From the NCBI GenBank assembly GCA_963716865.1, contig CAVQUF010000004.1, positions 372,001 through 436,000 of the forward strand: a stretch of DNA of 64,000 bases. Reading direction: 5' to 3'. The DNA comes from AC-32 sp963716865 (lineage in GTDB: Bacteria; Actinomycetota; Thermoleophilia; Gaiellales; Gaiellaceae). The notes under the pieces were generated by a model, which saw only the letters and a list, made by a program, of their open reading frames with translations, was not told where the DNA came from and did no database searches. A program made the position numbers and the translations under genes. Positions within the stretch are counted from its first letter, which is position 1. Every line of letters begins with the position of its first letter. Positions 16,544 through 24,523 of the stretch are shown here, in pieces.

Positions 16544-17464
16544 ATGCGGATCATCAGACAGCACGCGCTCGGCGGGCCGGAGGTGCTCGAGCTCGAGGAG
16601 CTGCCGCGGCCAGAGCCGGGACCTGGAGAGGTACTCGTGCGCCAGGCCGCGGCCGGGGTCAACCCCGTCGACTGGAAGGTGCGGGCCCGCGGAGGGTTCC
16701 TGGGGGAGCCGCCCTTCACCGTGGGCTGGGACGTCGCCGGAGTCGTCGAGGAAGGGGCGGGGTTCGCGCCCGGCGAGCGCGTCTTCGGGATGCCGCGCTT
16801 TCCCAAGGAGGCGGCCGCGTACGCCGAGTACGTGACCGCGCCTGCGGACGAGCTGGCGCGGACCCCGGACGGCCTGAGCGACGTCGAGGCCGGGGCGCTG
16901 CCGCTCGCCGGGCTGACCGCCTGGCAGGCGCTCGTCGAGGTCGCCGACGTCCAGCCGGGCCAGCGCGTCCTGGTCCTCGCCGCCGCAGGCGGGGTCGGGC
17001 ACCTCGCGGTGCAGATCGCCAAGGCGCGCGGCGCGTACGTGATCGGGACAGCGCGCTTCGTCAAGGAGGCGTTTCTGTACGAGCTCGGCGTCGACGAGGC
17101 GGTCGACTACACAAGCGTGCCCGTGGAGAGCGCGGTGTCCGACGTCGACGTCGTGCTCGACCTCGTCGGCGGTGAGTCCAGCGCGCCGACGCTGGCGTGC
17201 CTGCGCGACGGAGGACTCTTCATCGCGGTGCCATCCGCGTCGGCGCTCGATCGCCTCAACGAGCTCGCCGCAGACCGCGTCACGGTGACCGGGATCCTGG
17301 TCCACCCGGACCGCACCGGCCTGGAAGCGCTGGCCGCGCTCTTCGAGGCGGGAAAGCTGAAGGTCACCGTCGAGCAGACGTTCCTGCTCGAGGAAGCCAC
17401 CCGAGCGCACGAGCAAGGCGAGACCGGCCGAACGCAGGGCAAGCTCGTCCTGACCGTCGGCTGA
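16544..17464 (+). CDS. Medium-chain NADPH:quinone oxidoreductase-like enzyme
   Basis: A 306-residue MDR-superfamily protein lacking catalytic zinc ligands. It has a GroES-like N-terminal domain (AAAGVNPVDWKVRARGG, GWDVAGVVEEG) and a Rossmann domain with LVLAAAGGVGHLAVQIAKARG (AxxGxxG type). Such zinc-independent reductases act on quinones or enones, which could help detoxify aromatic intermediates. It is divergent from the kinase operon across only 45 bp. It starts at an ATG with TATATA 10 nt upstream and no ribosome-binding site. Its 3' end is repeated imperfectly at 21680-21729, suggesting that an insertion took place immediately downstream. Confidence 0.85.
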   Translation: MRIIRQHALGGPEVLELEELPRPEPGPGEVLVRQAAAGVNPVDWKVRARGGFLGEPPFTVGWDVAGVVEEGAGFAPGERVFGMPRFPKEAAAYAEYVTAPADELARTPDGLSDVEAGALPLAGLTAWQALVEVADVQPGQRVLVLAAAGGVGHLAVQIAKARGAYVIGTARFVKEAFLYELGVDEAVDYTSVPVESAVSDVDVVLDLVGGESSAPTLACLRDGGLFIAVPSASALDRLNELAADRVTVTGILVHPDRTGLEALAALFEAGKLKVTVEQTFLLEEATRAHEQGETGRTQGKLVLTVG

Positions 17465-17468
17465 AGCG
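17419..17468 (+). repeat. Direct repeat, left copy (3' end of the quinone reductase gene)
   Basis: About 50 bp spanning the last codons and stop of the quinone reductase gene match 21680-21729 with a few mismatches and one gap. The core GGCAAGCTCGTCCTGACCGT (17438-17457) is identical in both. The two copies bracket 4.2 kb of atypical genes. Confidence 0.6.
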
Positions 17469-17575
17469 GAATGCAAGACCTGACACCGCACCTTTGACAA
17501 CGACTCCCCAGTAACTCGCCGCCGAGGATCGCCATGGAACAACAAGCGACCGAAGCCGGTACTCAACGAGAGCTA

Positions 17576-18259
17576 CTACGGGTGCGGCAGATCGATTGCA
17601 TGGGTTGACCCATCGCTGTATGTGACGATCAGGGAGGTGGGCCAACCGGAACTCGGATCCATGAGTTGGTAGTAGAAGTAGTTGTTCGAAAGCGTGGCAT
17701 CGATTTGCTTCGCGTTTACCAGAAGCGAAACGCGAACGACGTCGTCCGGAACCAACCCGTCGAACAAGACTGGATCGACGCCAGCTCGCCCAGGCTCGTC
17801 CAACGACGTTAACGCTCGACCAGGCTCCTGCTCAAAGCTCTGAGCGCAGCCGGAACGTCCGGTAGTGGTCACGTAGCACGCGCCCCCGGAGCTAGTAGGC
17901 ATCGCGTAAACCGTCTCTTGATTCGGGCCCACGCCCGAGGCGAGACGGTGAGCAGCGTTGACGTCCAAGACACCGGGCCTGAGCGATGCCGGAACGCTTG
18001 AGGGCGGATTGCTCAGCTCAGATGCCACGCTGGAAACGCGGTCAGGGACAGCGGCGACTGCGAGAGCAGGGTTCTTAAGAGCACCGACGGCGTCAACTGC
18101 TGGAACAACTGGCTTGAGGGACTGCCTATTCGCTCCGGAGCTTTTATCGCCTGCCGCCGCTTGTAAACCGAGCACAAGTCCGCCCACAACGAGCGTCACG
18201 AGGACGAGACCGGCAAGGCCGTAACGGCGGGTCGCAGACTGGGGCAACCTAAACGTCAT
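17576..18259 (-). CDS. Membrane-anchored or secreted protein of unknown function
   Basis: A 227-residue protein with an N-terminal basic segment (RLPQSATRRYG) and one hydrophobic helix (about residues 15-35, LAGLVLVTLVVGGLVLGLQ), so it is exported or membrane anchored. The remainder is extracellular and has two cysteines in the pattern ACYVTTTGRSGCAQ and a C-terminal beta-rich part (YFYYQLMDPSSGW...VTYSDGSTHAIDL). The ATG at 18259 is preferred over the TTG just before it. I do not recognise the family. It shares a theme with 19254-19844, which also has a single anchor and the context CYAL/CYVT, suggesting that the two may be distant relatives. Confidence 0.65.
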   Translation of the reverse strand: MTFRLPQSATRRYGLAGLVLVTLVVGGLVLGLQAAAGDKSSGANRQSLKPVVPAVDAVGALKNPALAVAAVPDRVSSVASELSNPPSSVPASLRPGVLDVNAAHRLASGVGPNQETVYAMPTSSGGACYVTTTGRSGCAQSFEQEPGRALTSLDEPGRAGVDPVLFDGLVPDDVVRVSLLVNAKQIDATLSNNYFYYQLMDPSSGWPTSLIVTYSDGSTHAIDLPHP

Positions 18260-18430
18260 CAAAGAGCTAGACGTTGTCTGACCATGATCAGCGCCAAGAG
18301 CAAAAGTGAGGCGATGACAGCGAGTGGTGAAAGAGGCTTGGCGGTCATTCGCCTCCCGTTGGCGAGGTGAACACGAGGGCGCTGAGCGCGAGGACCGCGA
18401 ATCGCCGCAAGCAGCGTCTCGGGCGACCGG

Positions 18431-19042
18431 TCAGAGTGTTTCGTAACAGGCGTTCCATGCCTGTGGATCGTTGCCTAGGTTCTGGACCTGCCAGCGCCAG
18501 TTGTTGGAGTTCGTGCTCTGGGAACCGCCGCCCCCCTGAGAGCTTCCGTCGTAGAGCGCGTTGTCGTCGCTGAGGCGCCGGATGTACCAGTGAAACGGCT
18601 CGTTCGACGAGCTACCCGACCAGTACCAGTAGTTCGAGTACTCGTACGTGGTCGAGGCGTATACGTGGTAGCCGATGTAGCCGCTCGAGGGAACGCGCTG
18701 ACAGCCGTTCGCGTCTGGCTCGGCCGGAGCGGGGACCTGGTCACTGCTCGTCCAGACCTTGTCTCCAGGCCGGTATGGGCGAATCGGGGAGAGGATGACC
18801 TGCAGCGCGACCGGGTCGGGCGCAATGAACGGAAACGTCGCTCCCGGCGAGGGCACGCTGTCCGAGTTGCTCCAGACCTGGTCGCCCGGCTGGTAGGTAG
18901 CCGGCGCGGGCGGGAGCCCCGAGCTGGCAGCCTCTGATCCAGCCGCGGGGGCTGCGAGCGGCACAGCGAGCACCATGAGCAGCCCGACAGCAGCAAACGC
19001 GGTTCGGCTAACGAGAGAACATGATCTTGTCTTCAGCTTCAC
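18431..19042 (-). CDS. Secreted protein with duplicated PGDxVW motif
   Basis: A 203-residue exported protein with a clear signal peptide (basic MKLKTR..., hydrophobic AFAAVGLLMVLAVPLA, AxA-type end near residue 36). The mature part contains two copies of an 18-residue unit, YQPGDQVWSNSDSVPSPG and YRPGDKVWTSSDQVPAPA, about 40 residues apart. The C-terminal half is rich in Tyr, Trp, Ser and Asn (YEYSNYWYWSGSSSN) and has one Cys pair candidate. No enzyme motif is seen; an extracellular binding or envelope protein is plausible. Low catalytic potential and unusual composition support its being an accessory gene. Confidence 0.65.
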   Translation of the reverse strand: MKLKTRSCSLVSRTAFAAVGLLMVLAVPLAAPAAGSEAASSGLPPAPATYQPGDQVWSNSDSVPSPGATFPFIAPDPVALQVILSPIRPYRPGDKVWTSSDQVPAPAEPDANGCQRVPSSGYIGYHVYASTTYEYSNYWYWSGSSSNEPFHWYIRRLSDDNALYDGSSQGGGGSQSTNSNNWRWQVQNLGNDPQAWNACYETL

Positions 19043-19074
19043 GGGGCTCTCCTTCGCTGCGGGCTTCCACTTGG

Positions 19075-19206
19075 AACTCGTCCGAGCCGCCGCGAAAGTA
19101 ACGCGACGCTAGCGGGTGACCGGCCGCAGCTCGCGCGCGGCCTGGATCACCGTGGCGGGATCGGGCCCGGTGATGGTGACGCAGAGGCGCTGAGCGCGAG
19201 CTGACC
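19075..19206 (-). pseudogene. Remnant duplicate of the anti-sigma-like gene 3' end
   Basis: About 130 bp match 19927-20058 at roughly 85 percent identity by eye. On the minus strand the fragment still encodes the end of a protein, LCVTITGPDPATVIQAAREL..., then a stop codon at 19109-19111, paralleling the C terminus of the gene at 19961-21139 (YITLTGPDPATLIQAARDL...). The duplicated block also includes the sequence downstream of that stop. The rest of the paralogue is absent, so it is a decayed or partial duplication. Confidence 0.65.
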
Positions 19207-19253
19207 GTGACAATTCGAAGTGTCCGACAACCGCTGAAGGCAAACTCTGCGAG

Positions 19254-19844
19254 CTAGCCGACGGTCTTTCTCTGGATTACAGCACCTGACTCATCGAGCG
19301 CCACGATCGCTACGGGATCGCTTGGAATCGCGTCGGGGGCGAAGCGATAGGAGTTATGGGCCACTGCGACCGTCACGAGCGAGCCATCGTTCCGCTCGAC
19401 CCCGACGGCTGAAACCTGGTCTGCCGCGATCCCCTCCACGGCCTCGAGCCGGAAGACAGCGCGACCAGACGGAGCGATAACACCACAGCAAGACATGTCG
19501 ATAAGGGCCGTCGGCATCTCCGGCCCGGAGTGGAGACACGCTAGTGAGAGGAGCGCGGCGTCGCTGCCGAGCGCGTAGCACGTGTGTCCGCCCACGCCCA
19601 CAGCGCGGTAGTACCCGTGATCACCATGTTGGCCGAGAAGGTAGAGCTGGTCAGTTGCCCCGGAAGCGGTGAGAGCCCGTCGCTGTTGATCAGTCATGAG
19701 CTGAGACGGGACCCGGGCTCCTTGCCCGACCGTGAAAAGCGTGCTTGGGCTGTCACTCCTTGGCGACGCAACGGCGAAGGCCAACCCCGCGGCTGCCATC
19801 CCGATTACGAGGAGCGCCGCAACCATCGACCTGCGTTTCGTCAT
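19254..19844 (-). CDS. Exported or membrane-anchored protein of unknown function
   Basis: A 196-residue protein beginning MTKRRSMVAALLVIGMAAAG, a basic N terminus and one hydrophobic helix (residues 7-27). The ATG at 19844 is chosen because AGGAGG lies nine bases upstream; in-frame ATGs at 19853 and further upstream are less well placed. The exported part has cysteines in GGHTCYALGS, LLSLACLHSG and MSCCGVIAP and a beta-rich C-terminal half. No family is recognised. It lies between the decayed repeat fragment and the sigma/anti-sigma pair and may be part of the regulon of that pair. Confidence 0.6.
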   Translation of the reverse strand: MTKRRSMVAALLVIGMAAAGLAFAVASPRSDSPSTLFTVGQGARVPSQLMTDQQRRALTASGATDQLYLLGQHGDHGYYRAVGVGGHTCYALGSDAALLSLACLHSGPEMPTALIDMSCCGVIAPSGRAVFRLEAVEGIAADQVSAVGVERNDGSLVTVAVAHNSYRFAPDAIPSDPVAIVALDESGAVIQRKTVG

Positions 19845-19926
19845 GTGCGTCATCCTCCTCATCAGAACACCTACGACTACCTTCAGGCGCGCTGTGGACG
19901 TTCCTTCGTTGCGCACTCCCATAAGA

Positions 19927-20058
19927 AACTCGTCCGAGCCGCCGCGGAAGTAACGCGACGCTAGGGAGTGATCGGCCGCAGGTCGCGCGCAGCCTGAATC
20001 AGCGTCGCGGGATCCGGCCCGGTGAGCGTTATGTAGAGGCGCCGAGCCCGAAGCTGTC
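19927..20058. repeat. Intact copy of the duplicated 130-bp block
   Basis: This stretch contains the last 33 codons of the anti-sigma-like gene and 34 bp beyond its stop. It is repeated at 19075-19206 in the same orientation, about 850 bp away, with roughly 85 percent identity. Confidence 0.65.
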
Positions 20059-21139
20059 CAAGCCAGCCGCCGCCGATCGCGGCGAGCTGCAGCGAGCCTT
20101 CCGGTGGGACCGGGTCGAAGCCAAAGGTGAGACGGCCGCTGAAACCGTAGGCGGGAAGCGGCGGGCGCGCCTCTCGCACCTCCACGACACCTCGCGGCAT
20201 GCGGTACGTGAGCGCGATGCCAGGCGATCGGAACGGTCGGCGGCGCGCGCCGGGCGGATAGACGCTCACGAGCCGCTCGAGCCTCAGCGCGGCGAGGCGG
20301 AGATCGCCCGAGGCACGGCCGAGCCAGAGCGCCGGTGTGCCGAGCAGCGTGGCAGCTTCGGAGGGAGAGCTGCGCTGCTGGCTGAGCACGCCGCCGCCGG
20401 AAGGTGCTGGCGGCTGCCGTCGCAGCGCCTTGAAGTCAGCGGACGAGAAGCGAATGCTCTCGATCCGGGCGATGCTCCAGCGGGTCCCCTCCCGCTTCTG
20501 AATCACCACGGGCAGGAAGCTCTCTGCGTCGACGGCAACCCGCTCGCCAGACCGGAGACCAAGCCACCGCACCGGGCGGCCGTCGATGACGGCAGAGCCG
20601 AGGTCACGCACGAGCCCCCGTCGCAGCGCTTCTCGGTAGCCGGCCAGGAAGAGCGTGAGCGCCGGATCGAGCCGCCAGCCGGGCTTCCGCGCCAACGCCT
20701 CCCTCGTGCCAAGCGCATTGGCGATCACAGCGCCGTTGCGCCGCTCGACCACATGCAGCCCTCGGGTCCGCTCGTCGAACCACGACTCGACGCTCAGCCG
20801 CGCGGACACCTGGCGTCCGCTCGACAGGTCGACCGTGCGATCGTCCTCGACCGAGCGCACGATGACTGCGTGCAGTACGCGCTCCCGGCCAAGGGCGGCG
20901 AGCGCACGGTCGCTCAGGCTCGGCCCGTGGCCGTCGGTCGCCAAGACCAGGGCGACCGCGACGCCGACCGCTGCGACAGCCGCCGCGACGGGCACGAGCA
21001 GCGGTCGGCGTCTCAGGCGCGCCTCACCCCCCTCCTGGGCCAGCCCCGCTACCCGCTCCGCGAGCCGCACGAGTTCCGGGTCGTCGCGCAGGAGCTCGGA
21101 CACCTCGCGCGGCAACGCATCGTCTCTCCTCCCCCTCAC
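19961..21139 (-). CDS. Putative anti-sigma factor / membrane-anchored sensor protein
   Basis: A 392-residue protein translated with the ECF sigma factor gene (4-bp overlap). The cytosolic N terminus (about 1-45) is helical and rich in Arg and Glu. One transmembrane helix follows (about 48-68, LLVPVAAAVAAVGVAVALVLA), and then an extracytoplasmic domain of about 320 residues with repeated strand-rich segments. This is the architecture of an anti-sigma factor or sigma-linked sensor, although no HxxxCxxC zinc motif is present. The outer domain recalls MucB/RseB-like or DUF4367-like lipoprotein-sensing domains, but I cannot assign it. Its 3' end is duplicated at 19075-19206. Confidence 0.65.
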   Translation of the reverse strand: MRGRRDDALPREVSELLRDDPELVRLAERVAGLAQEGGEARLRRRPLLVPVAAAVAAVGVAVALVLATDGHGPSLSDRALAALGRERVLHAVIVRSVEDDRTVDLSSGRQVSARLSVESWFDERTRGLHVVERRNGAVIANALGTREALARKPGWRLDPALTLFLAGYREALRRGLVRDLGSAVIDGRPVRWLGLRSGERVAVDAESFLPVVIQKREGTRWSIARIESIRFSSADFKALRRQPPAPSGGGVLSQQRSSPSEAATLLGTPALWLGRASGDLRLAALRLERLVSVYPPGARRRPFRSPGIALTYRMPRGVVEVREARPPLPAYGFSGRLTFGFDPVPPEGSLQLAAIGGGWLGQLRARRLYITLTGPDPATLIQAARDLRPITP

Positions 21140-21633
21140 GGCTCGTATCCCTCCGCGCGGAGCAGTTCACGGAGCGATTCCATGCCGCGCCGGAAGCGCA
21201 TCTTCACCGCTCCCTCCGACAGCCCGAGGTCGGACCCGATGTCTCGGAAGCTGCGGCCACGCCAGAGCCGGCGAATGACCACCTCGCGCTGCTCGCGAGG
21301 AAGCTGAGCAAGTACGCGCCGGAGCGCACCGGCCGCCAGCTCATCGTCGAGAGACGCTGCGCGCTCGGCACTGACGGCGCCCGTGTCGATCGCGTTCTGC
21401 CGGCGGCGCCTGCGCCGCAGCTCGTCGACCCAGCGACGGTGCGCCACCGCAAGCAGCCACGGCAACAGCGGCCGCTCGTCCCGCTCAAGTTGCTGCTCTG
21501 CCGCTGCTGCATCCGCAAACACTCGTTGGGTCAGTTCTTCCGCCTCGCTGGGATCCCCAGTCCGGCGAAGCAGATGCCGGTACACCTCGCCGTAGTAGCG
21601 CCGAAACGCCTGCTCGGCTGGGCGCCCCATCAT
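21136..21633 (-). CDS. RNA polymerase ECF-type sigma factor
   Basis: A 165-residue sigma-70-family ECF factor. Region 2 spans about residues 10-75 (YYGEVYRHLLRRTGDPSEAEELTQRVF, then LLPWLLAVAHRRWVDELRRRRRR). Region 4 spans about 100-160 (LAQLPREQREVVIRRLW, RSFRDIGSDLGLSEGAVKMR) with the helix-turn-helix. The ATG at 21633 is used; a GTG at 21648 (VSEKQ) is an alternative. It precedes and overlaps the membrane-anchored putative anti-sigma factor, so the pair probably responds to an envelope signal. The pair may control the neighbouring secreted-protein genes. Confidence 0.88.
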   Translation of the reverse strand: MMGRPAEQAFRRYYGEVYRHLLRRTGDPSEAEELTQRVFADAAAAEQQLERDERPLLPWLLAVAHRRWVDELRRRRRRQNAIDTGAVSAERAASLDDELAAGALRRVLAQLPREQREVVIRRLWRGRSFRDIGSDLGLSEGAVKMRFRRGMESLRELLRAEGYEP

Positions 21634-21679
21634 CTGTTTCTCGCTCACCCCAACCAGAAAGTAACTCCCCTGCCTTCGA

Positions 21680-21729
21680 GCGGGACCGGCCGCACACAGG
21701 CAAGCTCGTCCTGACCGTGAGCTGAACCG
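21680..21729 (+). repeat. Direct repeat, right copy
   Basis: Right copy of the repeat described at 17419-17468, including the identical 20-bp core (21699-21718). It lies in noncoding DNA between the sigma factor gene and the alpha/beta hydrolase gene and carries the -35-like CTGACC of the latter. Confidence 0.6.
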
Positions 21730-21738
21730 TCGTAGAAT
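21711..21738 (+). promoter_or_regulatory. Promoter of the alpha/beta hydrolase gene, leaderless type
   Basis: CTGACC (21711-21716), a 16-bp spacer and TAGAAT (21733-21738) resemble a sigma-70-type promoter. The ATG at 21745 follows the -10 by 6 nt and has no ribosome-binding site, so transcription probably begins at or next to the start codon. Confidence 0.5.
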
Positions 21739-21744
21739 CGCCCG

Positions 21745-22488
21745 ATGGCACGGTTCGTCTTCGTTCACGGCGCGTTCGGCGGGGCCTGGAGCCTGGAGCC
21801 GCTGCGGGAGCCGCTCGAGGCGGCCGGGCACACGGTCGAGACCTTCGACCTTCCGGGCGGCGGGAACGACCAGACACCGCCGGGCGACGTCACTCTCGAA
21901 GCCTGCGCCCGGCGCGCCTCCGAGGTGCTCGCCTCGCGGCCGGAGCCCGCGATCCTCGTCGGCTACAGCATGGGCGGCGCCGTCGTGACCCAGGCGGCCT
22001 CGAACACGCCCGAGCGCGTGGCGGCGCTCGTCTTCGTCTGCGCGTTCATGCCGAGCGACGGCCAGAGCCTGCTCGACCTGACCCACCTCCCCGAGGGCGC
22101 GGAGGACATGATCCAGGCGAACATCGTGATCGAGGGCGAGCCGCCGGTCGCGACGCTCCCGGACGAGGCGGCGCTGCAGGCGATCTACAACTGCTGCACC
22201 ACCGAGAACGCCACGATCTGCGTCGCCCGCCAGCGGTCGCAGCCGGTCGGGCCGTTCGCCGACCCGGTGAGCGTCGACGACGCGCTGCTCGCCTCGATCC
22301 CCCGCTTCTACGTGCTGACGACGCAGGACAACTCGATCCCGCCCGCGCTGCAGCGGCGGATGATCGAGGAGCATCCGTGCCGCAAGGTCGTCGAGCTCGA
22401 CACCGACCACGCGCCGGCCGTCTCCGCGACGGCCGACCTCGTCGCCGCGTTGAGCGAGTTCGCGGCCGAATCGCCTGCGGCCGTCTAG
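21745..22488 (+). CDS. Alpha/beta hydrolase (esterase / hydroxynitrile-lyase-like)
   Basis: A 247-residue alpha/beta hydrolase of the small plant-esterase/hydroxynitrile-lyase-like group. It has the oxyanion-side FVHGAFGGAWSLEPL, nucleophile elbow VGYSMGGAVV (Ser), a candidate acid near TTQDNSIP and catalytic His in LDTDHAPAVSA. These enzymes hydrolyse carboxyl esters; the substrate cannot be predicted. It converges with the EamA transporter gene so closely that the two stop codons share CTAG at 22485-22488. The neighbourhood is otherwise catabolic, so an aryl ester substrate is conceivable. Confidence 0.82.
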   Translation: MARFVFVHGAFGGAWSLEPLREPLEAAGHTVETFDLPGGGNDQTPPGDVTLEACARRASEVLASRPEPAILVGYSMGGAVVTQAASNTPERVAALVFVCAFMPSDGQSLLDLTHLPEGAEDMIQANIVIEGEPPVATLPDEAALQAIYNCCTTENATICVARQRSQPVGPFADPVSVDDALLASIPRFYVLTTQDNSIPPALQRRMIEEHPCRKVVELDTDHAPAVSATADLVAALSEFAAESPAAV

Positions 22489-23360
22489 GCCGCGCTCGGG
22501 GCGGCCTCGGAAGAGACCTCTCGGGGCGTCTCGGTCGCACGGGTGATCGACACGGCGGCCAGCAGCGCGAAGGCGAGCCCGGAGTAGGCGACCACCTTGT
22601 GCCAGGTCGGGTCGGCGAGCCGCTCGTCGAGCAGGGCGGTGCCGACGAGGATGCCGACGAGCGGGTTGAGCACCGACGTCATCGCCACCGAGGGCGCCAG
22701 CCGCCCGGTCGCCAGCGAGACCTGCTGCACGAGGAAAGCGAGGATGCCCGCGACCGCGAACGCGTAGAGCTCCCAGCTCGAGAGCATCGCTCCCAGGCCG
22801 TCGGCGTCGAGGGTCTCCACCGTCGGCTTCCAGAGGGAGGCCGAGAGCCCGTAGAGAAGCCCAGCGCACGCGCCGTAGTAGGCGGCCTTTCGAGTGAGCG
22901 AGCCTCGGCCTCCGAGCACGACCAGGATCGCCGAGGCGATTCCCAGGACCACGATCACGATCGCCCACTGCCACGAGGGCGCGTTGTCGTTCCCCTGCGC
23001 CGCATCGCCGACGACGATGAAGAGCGTCAGCCCGAAGACGACGAGCCCGGCCGCCAGGACCTGGCTCCGATTGACGTCCTGTGCGGTCAGGAGGTACCCA
23101 AGCGGGAGCGCGAACACGATCGTCGTCACGAGCAGTGGCTGGATCACCGCCAGCCGCCCGTTGTCGAGCGCCACCGCCTGGAAGAGGTAGCCGCCGAGGA
23201 GGGCGAGGGTGCCGATGAGCCACCAGCCCTGCCGGGCCAGCCTGACGAAGGAGCTCGGCTCGCGCAGCGAGACCTCTCCCATGCCGAGCGCGCCCTTCTG
23301 CTGGAGCGTGGCGGCGAGCGCGAAGAGGCAGGCCGCGCAGAGCGCAAGCAGGTCGGACAC
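22485..23360 (-). CDS. EamA/DMT-family transporter
   Basis: A 291-residue integral membrane protein of the drug/metabolite transporter superfamily with about nine to ten hydrophobic segments in two EamA-like halves (first about residues 1-130, second about 140-285). It has the typical beginning LLALCAACLFALAATLQQKG and the second-half motif VLNPLVGILVGTALLDERL. It starts at a GTG at 23360, 10 bp after the preceding membrane-protein gene. As last gene of the catabolic string it may export or import an aromatic or C1-related metabolite; the specificity is unknown. Confidence 0.82.
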   Translation of the reverse strand: MSDLLALCAACLFALAATLQQKGALGMGEVSLREPSSFVRLARQGWWLIGTLALLGGYLFQAVALDNGRLAVIQPLLVTTIVFALPLGYLLTAQDVNRSQVLAAGLVVFGLTLFIVVGDAAQGNDNAPSWQWAIVIVVLGIASAILVVLGGRGSLTRKAAYYGACAGLLYGLSASLWKPTVETLDADGLGAMLSSWELYAFAVAGILAFLVQQVSLATGRLAPSVAMTSVLNPLVGILVGTALLDERLADPTWHKVVAYSGLAFALLAAVSITRATETPREVSSEAAPSAA

Positions 23361-23370
23361 GGTCAGGTCC

Positions 23371-24516
23371 TCACTCGTCGTCGCGGCGCCGTCGGAAGCG
23401 CTTCTCTCTCCTCGTCTCGCCCATCGCCTCCACCTTCTCTAGCTTCTTGCGCCTGCGCTCTTCCTTGGTCTCCTCGGTCTTCTCCTTGGCGTCCACGTAG
23501 GACTGGCCGACGAGCTGCTTGCCACCCTCCCAACCGAAGACCCACAGCAGGAGGACGAGCGCCACGACCTGGTTCCAGGTCGTCGTGATCAGCTGCTGGG
23601 CGGTCGAGTAGTCGACGGCCTGGCCGTGCGGCACGTTGCAGCAGTCCTTGAGGGCGAGCGCGTTCGTAGCCTGGGTGACCCCGACCGCGCCGGGCGTGAA
23701 CGAGGCGACGTTGGCCAGCGAGCCCGAGCCGACCACCCACATGATCGACTCGAGCGTGACCGGGATGGCGAATGCGGCAAGGAAGATCCCGACCACGGTC
23801 AGCTTGCAGAGCCAGGAGGCGAGCTCCGGCAGCACGGCCCGTTTCAGGTAGCGCTTCGGCGTGGCGAGGATCGCCCCGCCCTGCTTCGCCTGGGCCCAGA
23901 GCTTCTTCACCCAGGCCCAGAAGACGCGCGCCAGGATCACGATCCCGACTGCCGCGCAGGAAACCCCGATCACGAGCAGGCCCGGATGCGAGGTCAGGTT
24001 CCCGAAGCTGATGTCGAACGCCCCGGGGACGCTGAGGAACATGTAGAGGTAGACGAAGGCCCCCGCGACGGTGAAGAAGATCTTCTGCACGAGGTAGGCG
24101 GCGATTGCGCCCGCCAGCGTGCAGCTGGGGATGATCGCGACAAACATGAAGAGGGTCACGAACGTGCCGATGTTCGCGGGCAGGAAGCCGTTCATCGCGA
24201 CGCCGACCGCGTAGGAGGCGATCACCGGCCAGAGCTTGACCTCGCCCGGATAGGCGACGCTGAGGATGCCGTAGTACGAGAGCCCGGCGAAGAACGTCTG
24301 GCCGGTCTGGAAAACGAGCGCCGTCGCCGTGTAGCCCGTCGGCATCGAGGTGAGGGAGTCCCAGAAGTCCTTGAGCCAGTCCCAGACGTCGACGCCGAGC
24401 AGCTGCAGAAGCAACCAGAAGAGCACGAGACCGACGACCCACGCGACCATCTTCAGGATGCGCCGGCGACGGGGCGGGCGGATCTCGACGGTGGTCTCTG
24501 CGGCGATCTCGCTCAC
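23371..24516 (-). CDS. UPF0104/AglD-like integral membrane protein
   Basis: A 381-residue membrane protein of the lysylphosphatidylglycerol-synthase transmembrane-region-like family (UPF0104). About eight hydrophobic segments occupy residues 20-310; the C terminus (about 335-381) is highly charged, with many Lys, Glu and Arg. Recognisable blocks are YAVGVAMNGFLPANIGTFVTL and SFTPGAVGVTQATNAL. Members act as flippases or in lipid and glycan modification; no catabolic role is known. Its position 7 bp after formate-THF ligase and 10 bp before the EamA gene shows co-transcription with the catabolic genes. Confidence 0.75.
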   Translation of the reverse strand: MSEIAAETTVEIRPPRRRRILKMVAWVVGLVLFWLLLQLLGVDVWDWLKDFWDSLTSMPTGYTATALVFQTGQTFFAGLSYYGILSVAYPGEVKLWPVIASYAVGVAMNGFLPANIGTFVTLFMFVAIIPSCTLAGAIAAYLVQKIFFTVAGAFVYLYMFLSVPGAFDISFGNLTSHPGLLVIGVSCAAVGIVILARVFWAWVKKLWAQAKQGGAILATPKRYLKRAVLPELASWLCKLTVVGIFLAAFAIPVTLESIMWVVGSGSLANVASFTPGAVGVTQATNALALKDCCNVPHGQAVDYSTAQQLITTTWNQVVALVLLLWVFGWEGGKQLVGQSYVDAKEKTEETKEERRRKKLEKVEAMGETRREKRFRRRRDDE

Positions 24517-24523
24517 GGCTGCA

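Larger units (their letters stand above)
17467..21720. other. Probable inserted segment of accessory genes
   Basis: Between the two direct-repeat copies lie five genes unrelated to aromatic catabolism: three secreted or membrane-anchored proteins of unknown function and an ECF sigma/anti-sigma-like pair. All are on the minus strand, while both flanking genes (17464 and 21745) are on the plus strand. The first three genes are visibly richer in A/T than their surroundings. No integrase, transposase or tRNA is present, so the mechanism is unknown; repeat-mediated insertion is an inference. Confidence 0.45.

Noticed and set aside
14669..17566. A 965-residue open frame containing the phosphohistidine subunit
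   Set aside because: The N-terminal third is antisense to the quinone reductase gene; a good ribosome-binding site and family similarity begin at 16498.
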